Positions 54,788-63,029 of a stretch of 64,000 nt of DNA are shown in pieces (positions within the stretch are counted from its first letter, which is position 1; each line of letters starts with the position of its first letter). Under the pieces are notes generated by a model. That model was given only the letters and a program-made list of their open reading frames with translations, did not search any database and was not told the DNA's origin. This stretch comes from an uncultured Aquimarina sp. (GTDB taxonomy: Bacteria; Bacteroidota; Bacteroidia; Flavobacteriales; Flavobacteriaceae): NCBI GenBank assembly GCA_947503835.1, contig CANNFM010000004.1:186001-250000 (forward strand). Reading direction: 5' to 3'. The position numbers and the translations under genes are program-made.

Positions 54788-55449
54788 CCTATAGATACTA
54801 ATATTTTACCTTCACATTCTCCTATTTTTTTCTTCAAATAATCAATTTTTTCATTAACTCTTATGTTAATTTCATTTGGAAAAACAAAACTCTCGAATGT
54901 CTTCCAATCAGCATCTATAAGCTTACCATTGTAAGCTAACCTAATAACTACAATATGAGAAACCAATAAGCTTAAAATAGTCATATCTTTTTCATACGGT
55001 AAATGGGAATATTCTGCCCTTGGATTATATTTAATAACAAATTCCTTATCATCACCAATTAAATAACTTGACTCATATACTAATTTTTCAATCTTTTTTC
55101 CAATTTCAAATACTTTATCTAGTATTGCTCTATCAGATGTACTTAGGATTACCTTTTCACCATCATATAGTTGCTCAGGATTTAATAAGTAGGTGAGAAC
55201 TCTAAAATTTTGAGGTTTATTCTTTCTAAAGATTTTGTAAAGAGTCTTACTGTTTTCAAGGTAAGTCCTCAAAGGAATATAGAATTTCTTTAATTTTTCT
55301 TCATAACCCAACTTTTCTGCAAGGATTCTTTTTCTTTTCTCTTCTTTCTTTGTATCCTTTCTTATTAAATAGTTTTGTCTAATAGTAATTACAGAAACAA
55401 TAAGAGTTCCGAAGAAAGCTACCCAAGCAGATATAATTTTTGCATCCAT
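54784..55449 (-). CDS. Membrane-anchored helical protein of the dnd operon
   Basis: 221 residues. One N-terminal membrane segment (IISAWVAFFGTLIVSVITI, about 5-24), a basic coiled coil (RKDTKKEEKRKRILAEKLGY) and a helical domain. No catalytic motif. May tether the modification complex to the membrane or sense envelope damage. Confidence 0.6.
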   Translation of the reverse strand: MDAKIISAWVAFFGTLIVSVITIRQNYLIRKDTKKEEKRKRILAEKLGYEEKLKKFYIPLRTYLENSKTLYKIFRKNKPQNFRVLTYLLNPEQLYDGEKVILSTSDRAILDKVFEIGKKIEKLVYESSYLIGDDKEFVIKYNPRAEYSHLPYEKDMTILSLLVSHIVVIRLAYNGKLIDADWKTFESFVFPNEINIRVNEKIDYLKKKIGECEGKILVSIG

Positions 55450-55452
55450 ATT

Positions 55453-56037
55453 TTAAAAACTCAGATTATACTGTTTAAATTCATCAAAACAACTTTTATT
55501 GAACATTAGTCTATAAAGAGCCTCCATTTCATAAATAGCACCATTAATTCCCTTATGAGGTTTAGGCTCTGGTGGTATACCAACGTATTTCATTATAGAA
55601 TCGCCATTTAATTTTGAATTTCCATCTTTCAGTGGAGGAGCGATACCTCTTGATTCCATATGGGTATAAGCTATCGAATGAATATCTACAACTCTTCTCC
55701 CAAAATTCCATTCTACATTCTCTCTATCTTTTGTGGCGTTTAAAAATTCTAAATCAAAATTCACATTTTGGCCGGCTAAAGTCCGTCTACTTATATCTTC
55801 TAACCAAGAAATAAAATTTATTAGTAGTTCCTTTTCAGACTGATAATTAACATTTCTTAATTCATTAACAGTATACCCGTTAACTTTCAAAGACATTGGA
55901 TTAACAAAAGCATTATCTCTTATTCTACACCTTTCATTAAATTGATTTTCTGGATTATAAAAATCAACAGCTCCAATTTCAATTATTGAACTTTGCAATG
56001 GATTTAATCCAGTTGTTTCAATATCTACAACAACCAT
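55453..56037 (-). CDS. DEDD-type 3'-5' exonuclease
   Basis: 194 residues. ExoI motif VVVDIETTGL with Asp5 and Glu7, ExoII motif AGQNVNFDLEFL with Asp near 99, ExoIII region PHKGINGAIYEMEAL near 168. In the last motif the usual Asp five residues after His is replaced; an E is near the expected place. It stands 3 bp after dndE. It may degrade nicked DNA or be tied to phosphorothioate repair. An unusual addition to a dnd operon. Confidence 0.75.
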   Translation of the reverse strand: MVVVDIETTGLNPLQSSIIEIGAVDFYNPENQFNERCRIRDNAFVNPMSLKVNGYTVNELRNVNYQSEKELLINFISWLEDISRRTLAGQNVNFDLEFLNATKDRENVEWNFGRRVVDIHSIAYTHMESRGIAPPLKDGNSKLNGDSIMKYVGIPPEPKPHKGINGAIYEMEALYRLMFNKSCFDEFKQYNLSF

Positions 56038-56040
56038 TGG

Positions 56041-56433
56041 TTAAATGGTATTTAATGCAGAATCAACTTTTTCTACCAAAAAATCAAACCCATCAATATT
56101 TGATTTTTGATTAATTTCTTGATCAAGAAGTTGGAGGCCATCATCAATATGCATTTTGATATATTTCGGGATGTCTTTATCTGATATATAAATATCGTAA
56201 TGAATAGCAACTAATCCTAGGTAGTAATCGAGATAATCCCCGAAAAGAACAGCTTTAGAATATTCTTTTCCACTAGAGTTTTGGATATCATTCAGATCCA
56301 TTTTCTTATCCTTAGACAAAGAATAAGTTAAAGCAATTCTAGCAATAATATTTTCTGTGCCCAGATTCAATTTTCTAGTCAACTTACCTACAATTTCTCG
56401 GTTTTCTTTACTTGTTCTAATTTGCGTAAACAT
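56041..56433 (-). CDS. dndE: DndE, DNA phosphorothioation protein
   Basis: 130 residues. RTSKENREIVGKLTRKLNLG and TENIIARIALTYSLSKDK match the DndE pattern (nicked-DNA binding protein of the Dnd complex). Its start lies 17 bp inside the dndD frame, so they are coupled. The conserved Lys/Arg stretches fit DNA binding. Confidence 0.85.
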   Translation of the reverse strand: MFTQIRTSKENREIVGKLTRKLNLGTENIIARIALTYSLSKDKKMDLNDIQNSSGKEYSKAVLFGDYLDYYLGLVAIHYDIYISDKDIPKYIKMHIDDGLQLLDQEINQKSNIDGFDFLVEKVDSALNTI

Positions 56434-58519
56434 CTTCTTCTTTTTTCAATTCAATAAACAACTTGTTTACAGGATACGATTTAAAACTAGATCTTTCTTC
56501 AGAGTTTTCAATCACAAAAGCTTTATTCAGATTTGGTTTCAAAAGTTCATATTCAGATAGTGATAATTCTTTTTCCAGTAATGGGAAAAGCACTACCTGT
56601 TCAGAAATAGAAGGATAAAACTCTTTGATAATATTTTTAGAGTGAAATTTATCAAACTTTTGCAACGGGCTATCAATAAATACCGGAAATTTAATGCCAG
56701 ATTCGTCAACCAAGGCTTTTAATAGTGCAGTGGCGTACAATTGCTGTTCTCCTTTAGATAAAGAATCCTTATCTATTACATTTCCTTCTTTGTCCAATAG
56801 ATCAATATCCATAATGTCCTCATTAATGTTTACTCTAACATCTATGATAAAATTATTTTTATGCATTAATCTTTTAAGACCTAGAATCATAGATCTCTGC
56901 AATGAGAATTTTTTGTCTTGTTTGATTTTTTTAATAACCTCATTGATTTTTATTAGCAGTTGTTCGGTTACCTGGTGTTTTTTTCTATCAGTTCTAGCTA
57001 AATTAAAGTTCTTTTCGTATTCGGAACGCACTTTTTTAATTGAAGAATAGTTTGTATTAAGTCCTCCTAATTCTTCAATAAGCTTATTTTTCGTTTCAAT
57101 GAGTTCTTGGATACTTTTTTCCGTTTCAGCCTTTTCTTCTCTAAATTGTTTTGCTAGTGGTTTATCTTTACGAGCTTCAGCTTGTTTTATTTTGTTTAAA
57201 GCCCTTGATAATAATACTCTGTTATTTTTTTCTTCCTGAACAATAGCATTAAACTGACTAACGTAAGTAGTTTTGATATTTGTATAAATAGCTTCAAAGT
57301 CTCTAAATCTTTCTTCAGAGAAGTCCAGTAATACCTTACCATCATTTTCAGAAGAATTTTTCTTTTCAAATTTCCTTTCTAATGATAACTTGAGTGCTTC
57401 TTCAACTTTCATTTTTGAATTTGTGTCCGAGATCAGATCATCAATGTTTTTAAGAACACTTTTTGAAAAAGATTCTATTTCTTTTCTTAAAAATTGAGAA
57501 TTAAGTGCCCCGTTTAAAAGGTTATTCTCAAGTGCTAATTGATCATAAAGTTTAACCAATTGTTTCCCTGCAATGACAAGTGGTGCTATGTCTAAAAGTT
57601 TTTTAAGTTTATTTTTGATTCCAATGGACTCTTCTTTTAGGGTATCTCTTTCTGACTTCAATTCTTTTAATTCTTCCAAGGTAATAGCGTTTCCTTCTCG
57701 GATCAATTTCTCTTGAAGACTATCACTTTTACCCTTTAGAATAACAATTTGTTTATCAATATCATCTCTTTTGTCCTGATTATGATCAATACGTTTTTGG
57801 AGTTCTTCTTCTTTTGAAATTAACTCATCTAATTTGGACTTTTCAAATTCAGAGCCACCTCGCCTACGAAGTTTAGTGAGAAGACTCTCGAGATTCTTTT
57901 TGAGCTCTTCATACTTCTTAATACCTAATACTTCGGAATATGCTTTACTCAAACTTTTCAATTCAGATTTTGACTTAGCCTCTGCTAGTGAAACTATTTT
58001 TTCTGCATCAAAAAAGAAAAATTTAGCTATTTCTCTTGGCAAAATAAAATCATCAATAAAAACTTCATAACCTACATCTTTGGTCAGCTCATTTTCATCA
58101 CCATCTATGAGGATAATCAAATTTTCTTCCTCAGACTTTAGGTCAAAAGTCCTTCTAATAGTAACAGTTCTACAAGGAATAGAGGGAATAAATAAATTTT
58201 GCAATTCAACTTCAACAGAAAAAGAAGAAATATCGGAATTCCCTTGTTCGAAATCTCTTTTTACATCTCGGTTAATTAGTGATTGTAGGTACTTTTCATA
58301 GCCGCCTATGTTTTTAATATCTTTTCTGTATTTTTCTTCAACTTGAGACATAAGTTTTCCATAGAAAACCCAGATTAATGAGGTCAAAAAAGTAGTTTTT
58401 CCAAAACCATTTTTCCCAGCGATGATACTAATATTCTTTTCTCCACTCGAAGGGAATACTAATTCGTTTTCACCTTTGTATATTCTAAAATTGTTTAGAT
58501 TAACCTTGCTTATCTTCAT
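56417..58519 (-). CDS. dndD: DndD, SMC-like ATPase of the phosphorothioation system
   Basis: 700 residues. Walker A 35-42 (AGKNGFGKTTFLTSLIWVFY), two coiled coils, and the C-terminal signature SKGEQQLYATALLKAL with Walker B FPVFIDSPLQKFDKFH. Forms with DndC and DndE the sulfur-inserting complex. Starts 4 bp inside dndC. No CxxC hook, unlike the SMC-like protein of the plus-strand operon. Confidence 0.9.
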   Translation of the reverse strand: MKISKVNLNNFRIYKGENELVFPSSGEKNISIIAGKNGFGKTTFLTSLIWVFYGKLMSQVEEKYRKDIKNIGGYEKYLQSLINRDVKRDFEQGNSDISSFSVEVELQNLFIPSIPCRTVTIRRTFDLKSEEENLIILIDGDENELTKDVGYEVFIDDFILPREIAKFFFFDAEKIVSLAEAKSKSELKSLSKAYSEVLGIKKYEELKKNLESLLTKLRRRGGSEFEKSKLDELISKEEELQKRIDHNQDKRDDIDKQIVILKGKSDSLQEKLIREGNAITLEELKELKSERDTLKEESIGIKNKLKKLLDIAPLVIAGKQLVKLYDQLALENNLLNGALNSQFLRKEIESFSKSVLKNIDDLISDTNSKMKVEEALKLSLERKFEKKNSSENDGKVLLDFSEERFRDFEAIYTNIKTTYVSQFNAIVQEEKNNRVLLSRALNKIKQAEARKDKPLAKQFREEKAETEKSIQELIETKNKLIEELGGLNTNYSSIKKVRSEYEKNFNLARTDRKKHQVTEQLLIKINEVIKKIKQDKKFSLQRSMILGLKRLMHKNNFIIDVRVNINEDIMDIDLLDKEGNVIDKDSLSKGEQQLYATALLKALVDESGIKFPVFIDSPLQKFDKFHSKNIIKEFYPSISEQVVLFPLLEKELSLSEYELLKPNLNKAFVIENSEERSSFKSYPVNKLFIELKKEEDVYAN

Positions 58520-59880
58520 ATTTCGTTATCATTTACGAAAGATTCTATTCTGTTCTCAACATCATTATGTAAACCATATTTAGAAATCATCAGCGTTTTA
58601 GTCTCTTGAAGTGAAATTAAGTTATCTATTAAATGATAATACTTAATATCATCTCCACAAACATCTTTCAAAATCCTTCGTTCGGTGTTATCTAATGATT
58701 TAATATTATTGGTACTGATTTCTTTTTTATAAATTTCTTTATAAATTTCTCCTACGTTATAATCAAAAATCATATCTCTACTCCAAGTTACTTGTATAGC
58801 TATTAATTCTTGATTAGTTATAAGAGTTACGTGTGGTCTTTTTTCTTGAATTTCCTTCTGAAAAGTCAATAAATCTTTTAAAACAGATGCTCTATATTTT
58901 GGAGTGTAGTTTCCATTGAAAGTTCCATCTTCTCTAACTGCCTCTTGTCCATTTCTCCTAGTAGACATTCTGTTTTCACTCAAATTTCTTTGCTCAACAA
59001 GGTCATTTCTAAAATCAAGAAGAGGTTTCATCCAATGTTGCCCATTCTCTACTAGTGAAGACATGGATTTGTCTTTTTTAACTACGGTACAAGTCCAACA
59101 TCCAAATCTGCTTTGCCCACAAGATTTGTGTTCCTCGTTTGTTACCACAGTGGGGCACTCATAGTCGTCAGCACTGGCGTCAGAATAAATTTGAAAAAGG
59201 ATAGAATTGTCAAACCCCCAAGGTGAAGGTACCGTGTTAATTATATACCAAATCTCTTCAAGCATCATTTCTTTGATTGGAGCATAAACATATGTATTTG
59301 CAGTAGCTTCATGTTTAGATAATCGCTTACCTTCTACTTCGTGCTTCCTCATCGAACGTTCTCTAGCAGCGCTTTCCTCATACCTTGTTCCTAATAAAAC
59401 AATGGCTTCCCCTTTTTGATCAACTTGTTCTAATAAAAAGTTTGATGTCGGCTTAATTTTAAGTTTAGTAGTACACCATCTAAATGCATTATTAGGTACA
59501 GGATATCCTTTACCAATTACATTGATCCAATAAGTTTCTTCTAATTTAGGAACTGTTTTCTGAACAAAAATGGGTAATCCTTGGTCACGAGCACTTTCTT
59601 GAATTTTATCTAATACATCATCAACATAACTAGAAATTATGGGGTTTTCTACCATAGTATCATTAGAAACCACATAAACTGGTCTTCTTAATTGATAAGG
59701 GTATGGCATTTCTTCACGAATTCTTTCTAAAGCAATCCATACTAGTGTCAACAATACTGTTGAATCTTTTCCTCCACTAAATCCAATTATCCAGGGTCTT
59801 TCAGAAGTATCAGAATATGCATATTGATCAATGATTTCTGATATGATACCTTCTACTTTTTTGCTTTTTATTTTCAACAT
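58516..59880 (-). CDS. dndC: DndC, PAPS-reductase-like sulfur transfer protein
   Basis: 454 residues. PP-loop SGGKDS (35-40), Cys136 (FRWCTTKLK) and the cluster Cys242, Cys254, Cys261, Cys264 (CGQSRFGCWTCTVV), the iron-sulfur ligands of DndC. It takes sulfur from a cysteine desulfurase (DndA, or the host IscS; none is in this window) and gives it to the DNA backbone. First gene of the minus-strand operon. dndB, the usual repressor gene, is missing upstream. Confidence 0.93.
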   Translation of the reverse strand: MLKIKSKKVEGIISEIIDQYAYSDTSERPWIIGFSGGKDSTVLLTLVWIALERIREEMPYPYQLRRPVYVVSNDTMVENPIISSYVDDVLDKIQESARDQGLPIFVQKTVPKLEETYWINVIGKGYPVPNNAFRWCTTKLKIKPTSNFLLEQVDQKGEAIVLLGTRYEESAARERSMRKHEVEGKRLSKHEATANTYVYAPIKEMMLEEIWYIINTVPSPWGFDNSILFQIYSDASADDYECPTVVTNEEHKSCGQSRFGCWTCTVVKKDKSMSSLVENGQHWMKPLLDFRNDLVEQRNLSENRMSTRRNGQEAVREDGTFNGNYTPKYRASVLKDLLTFQKEIQEKRPHVTLITNQELIAIQVTWSRDMIFDYNVGEIYKEIYKKEISTNNIKSLDNTERRILKDVCGDDIKYYHLIDNLISLQETKTLMISKYGLHNDVENRIESFVNDNEI

Positions 59881-60370
59881 TATTTATCTCCGATAACTTT
59901 TTCTAAAATTAATCCAAATGTCTTTGAATAAAGACCTTAAGAAAGGTTTGTTATTAAATAATTATGAACATTCTTCCTAGAATTACTCTAACACTTTTGA
60001 ACAGCCAACATAATTAATTAATAACCCTAATCAAAGCAATTTAGATAGAATTTGTAAATTGAATAGTCAATAGTAAAATTGAAGAGAATTTGAGCTTATA
60101 TTTTAATGTATTAGGATGATTATTGCATTGATGTTATTATTTTCACGGAAGCAATCAGAAGAATATCCTTCCTTCTAAATTCATACTACAATGATAAAGT
60201 TAAATTTAGTGATAGAAGGGTAGTTCCAATATTCGATAATTAAAAATTCAAATAAACAGATAAATTACTTTATTTAATTAATCATACCTCCAATTAATAT
60301 ATTTCCTAATTCTAATTGCACCCCAAACTAATTATTAAGATATTTATCACGGTTAAAAAGACATAAACCG
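59881..60370. other. Gene-free AT-rich spacer upstream of dndC
   Basis: 490 bp, very AT-rich, with no reading frame or strong hairpin that I can support. It must hold the dndC promoter on the minus strand, and perhaps that of the HTH gene at 60371. No DndB-type operator could be identified by eye. Confidence 0.5.
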
Positions 60371-60949
60371 ATGATAAGCAATATAAAAGACAAATACAGT
60401 TTCGAGCTGCGTCTAGCAACCAAAGATGAAATAGCAGCCCTTGCTGAATTTTTAGCAAAGAAAAACTGGAAGGATAGTCTTAATCTTAAATATAAAAAGC
60501 CTTCGAGGTCCAAGAAAGCTAAAGTAGAGGCAGAAAATTTTATTAATAAAGAACAACTGATTATCCAAGAGCTTATAGGAAAAAAAGTATTGGTACAGGA
60601 TTATAAAAAGTTCGAGGTTTCGATTTTTGTCTATAACTATATCCAGGAGCATGATAAAAACACTGTTACTTCTTTAACCTCTAGGATACTTAAAACTAAA
60701 AAAGGAATGGAGCTTTTAGAAAATGAAGATATCCTTTTTAATATAAAAGGCTTAAAAAATAGAAGGTACCATACAAAAAAAGTGAAATCAGGTAGACCTA
60801 AAAATGAATCCATCCAAAAAACCCTTGAGATTAAAAATTATATAAAAACAAATCCAGAATTAAGGATGGATGATGTTTGTCAAAAATTTGGTTTCTCTAA
60901 AACAACATACTACAGAGCTCTTAGGTGGTTAGAGTATAGAAACAATTAA
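60371..60949 (+). CDS. HTH protein, putative regulator
   Basis: 192 residues. The C-terminal part (about 135-190) has a helix-turn-helix (PELRMDDVCQKFGFSKTTYY). The N-terminal part is basic and helical. It could regulate the dnd island, since it is the first gene beyond it, or be part of the element's control. No family name. Confidence 0.55.
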   Translation: MISNIKDKYSFELRLATKDEIAALAEFLAKKNWKDSLNLKYKKPSRSKKAKVEAENFINKEQLIIQELIGKKVLVQDYKKFEVSIFVYNYIQEHDKNTVTSLTSRILKTKKGMELLENEDILFNIKGLKNRRYHTKKVKSGRPKNESIQKTLEIKNYIKTNPELRMDDVCQKFGFSKTTYYRALRWLEYRNN

Positions 60950-60957
60950 AAGAACCA

Positions 60958-61170
60958 ATGAAGAAATATAATTTATTATTTATAGTTTTTATAGGGTTAT
61001 CAGTTTTATCCTGTTCATCAGATGACGATGGTCCGATAACTGATGATTGTCCAGAGATAATAGAAATAGTGACTCAAGAGGATCTAGAATTAGCTGAAAG
61101 ATGTGGTCTAACACCAACTCCTCCACTTGGGAGATATTGGATCTCTAAGGATTATAAATTGAAACATTAA
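60958..61170 (+). CDS. Small lipoprotein
   Basis: 70 residues with a lipobox (VFIGLSVLSCSS) and an acidic run (SSDDDGPITDDCPE). Eight bp after the HTH gene. Function unknown. Confidence 0.55.
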   Translation: MKKYNLLFIVFIGLSVLSCSSDDDGPITDDCPEIIEIVTQEDLELAERCGLTPTPPLGRYWISKDYKLKH

Positions 61171-61184
61171 AGTTCAACAAATAG

Positions 61185-61631
61185 ATGCGAAAAATTTCAA
61201 GAAAACCCTTTTTGCTATTTTGGGGAATAGTTCCTTTTCTTATCGTTTTGGGGCTATACAAAAATCAACATACTTTAGATTTAAATATACATGACACATA
61301 CTATGTTATTTCGCAGTATTATGTTGCAATTGGATTTGCATTAATTGCGGGATTAATTGGTTTGATATATTTTGTTTTAATAAGGATCAAAATCAAGTTA
61401 TCAAACACATTAAATACAATTCATTGGATTTTAACTTTGGTTGGAATTATTTTGTTAATTGATATTTTTGGTTTGTTTTTTTCAGATCTTTTCATTGAAA
61501 AAAGGTATTATACAACTACTCAAATACCTAACCTAAACATATTTTATTACATTCTAATGATCTTTATAGGGCAGATAATCTTCTTAATTAATATTATCAA
61601 GGGGTTTCTTCATAGGCATATTAATAAATAA
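61185..61631 (+). CDS. Four-helix membrane protein resembling a cytochrome c oxidase subunit I fragment
   Basis: 148 residues with four membrane helices. LDLNIHDTYYVISQYYVAIG is close to the HDTYYVVAHFHYV stretch of heme-copper oxidase subunit I, but the heme and copper ligand histidines that follow are absent. Small proteins of this type occur alone in Bacteroidota. Probably not an oxidase. Confidence 0.6.
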   Translation: MRKISRKPFLLFWGIVPFLIVLGLYKNQHTLDLNIHDTYYVISQYYVAIGFALIAGLIGLIYFVLIRIKIKLSNTLNTIHWILTLVGIILLIDIFGLFFSDLFIEKRYYTTTQIPNLNIFYYILMIFIGQIIFLINIIKGFLHRHINK

Positions 61632-61708
61632 CTTATTAAATAAGCCCATTTTGACATGTATTAAACCGTAGAAAGTGGGCAAAAAGTGGGCAAATTGCCT
61701 AAAACCAA

Positions 61709-61742
61709 AAAGAGTTACGAAATTTTGTTATCGTAACTCTTT
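61709..61742 (-). terminator. Terminator of the tRNA-Met/Ile2 gene
   Basis: AAAGAGTTACGA pairs with TCGTAACTCTTT; read on the minus strand it ends in CTCTTTTTGG. Just upstream on the plus strand are two GTGGGCAAA repeats (61676-61700). Confidence 0.7.
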
Positions 61743-61753
61743 GATTTACAAAG

Positions 61754-61827
61754 TGGTCCCACTTGGGCTCGAACCAAGGACCCCCTGATTATGAGTCAGG
61801 TGCTCTAACCAGCTGAGCTATGGGACC
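61754..61827 (-). tRNA. tRNA with CAT anticodon (Met or Ile2)
   Basis: Minus strand: acceptor GGTCCCA/TGGGACC, D arm GCTCAGCTGGTTAGAGC, anticodon stem-loop CCTGA-CTCATAA-TCAGG, T arm TTGG-TTCGAGC-CCAA. Elongator Met and Ile2 cannot be told apart by eye. It is intact, stands between accessory DNA and core genes, and is a likely integration target. Confidence 0.93.
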
Positions 61828-61980
61828 TAAAACGGAGGGCAAATTTAAGGATTTGATATAAACACGCCAAACATTTTCTTTATAATTTTAATTATCCAAA
61901 ATTCTTTAAAACCAGAAGTACTTTAATCCCCCTTCAAAGGGGGTTAGAGGGATGTTAAACCTGTGTTTTATTTGATACTC

Positions 61981-62394
61981 TTATTTTGGTTTTTCCTGGC
62001 ACAATTCTATCAAAACCCCATTGGTGCTTTTAGGATGTATGAAAGCAACCAATTTATTATCAGCTCCTGGTTTTGGAGTTTTGTTAATGAGCTGAAACCC
62101 TTCTTTTTCTAATCGATCCAACTCCTTTTCGATATCGACTACATCAAAAGCAATATGATGTATACCTTCACCTTTTTTAGCAATAAATTTTCCGATAGGT
62201 CCGTCTTCTTTGGTACTAGCTAGTAATTCTATTTTGCTTTCTCCAACCTTAAAAAAAGAAGTGATCACTGCTTCGCTCTCTACTGCTTCCTGTTTATAAG
62301 GGGGTACTCCTAAAAGTTTTTCATATAAGGCATTGGCATGATCAATATCTTTTACTGCAATACCCAGATGTTCTATTTTATTAATATGATTCAT
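61981..62394 (-). CDS. mce: Methylmalonyl-CoA epimerase
   Basis: 137 residues, VOC fold in two halves: KIEHLGIAVKDIDHANALYE and GIHHIAFDVVDIEKELDRLE. The metal ligands are visible as His in EHLGIAV, Glu in KIELLA, His in HHIAF and Glu in LIELCQ. It interconverts R- and S-methylmalonyl-CoA in propionate metabolism. Length is normal. Confidence 0.9.
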   Translation of the reverse strand: MNHINKIEHLGIAVKDIDHANALYEKLLGVPPYKQEAVESEAVITSFFKVGESKIELLASTKEDGPIGKFIAKKGEGIHHIAFDVVDIEKELDRLEKEGFQLINKTPKPGADNKLVAFIHPKSTNGVLIELCQEKPK

Positions 62395-62550
62395 CTGTTC
62401 TTTTTATTTATTTTTAGTTGTCATACTTCGACTATGCTCAGCACAAGCATAGAATTTGCCATTGAACATTTCAGTTGGTAACAACTTAGTAGTTATGGCT
62501 TATTTCATAATATACTTTTATCTCTATGTCGTAAAAGTACAATTAATATG

Positions 62551-62558
62551 TATTTTTG
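62551..62558 (+). promoter_or_regulatory. -7 promoter element (TAnnTTTG) of rbfA
   Basis: TATTTTTG lies five bases before the ATG at 62563. A transcript from here would be almost leaderless, so the ATG at 62563 is a better start than the one at 62548. Confidence 0.55.
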
Positions 62559-62562
62559 CACT

Positions 62563-62955
62563 ATGGAAACAAATAGACAGAAAAAAATTGCAGGAGTATT
62601 GCAGCGCGATGTTGCCGATGTAATACAGAATGCATTACGTGAAGCTGGAGTACATGGGATTTTAGTTTCTGTGACCAAAGTGAGTGTTACTACAGATTTA
62701 TCGATTGCCAAAGTATATATGAGTGTGTTCCCACATGAAGAGGGAGAGAACGTATTAAAAGAGGTCAATGCCGTAAAATCTCAAATTAAACACCAAGTCG
62801 CACAACGTACCAGAAATCAATTGCGTCGTATGCCAGAAGTATCCTATTTTATTGATGATTCTTTGGAGTATATTTCGAATATCGAAAAAGCAGTAAAAGG
62901 AGAAGAAAACCCCCTCCAGAACCCAGATCTTCTCGAAAAGCGTAAAAAGAAATAG
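62563..62955 (+). CDS. rbfA: Ribosome-binding factor A
   Basis: 130 residues. TNRQKKIAGVLQRDVADVIQ and LSIAKVYMSVFPHEEGENVL plus RRMPEVSYFIDDSLEYISNI match RbfA, a 30S maturation factor with a KH-like fold. A short charged tail follows. The ABC permease gene comes 74 bp later on the same strand, an order common in this phylum. Confidence 0.92.
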   Translation: METNRQKKIAGVLQRDVADVIQNALREAGVHGILVSVTKVSVTTDLSIAKVYMSVFPHEEGENVLKEVNAVKSQIKHQVAQRTRNQLRRMPEVSYFIDDSLEYISNIEKAVKGEENPLQNPDLLEKRKKK

Positions 62956-63029
62956 GCACTATCGGTTTACTTTGATACCATATCAAAGTATAAAAGCAAT
63001 TTCTTTTATCTTTATCACAAAATAAAAAT

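Noticed and set aside
61185..61631. Functional cytochrome c oxidase subunit I
   Set aside because: Only 148 residues; just the HDTYYV region is similar and the heme and copper ligands are absent.
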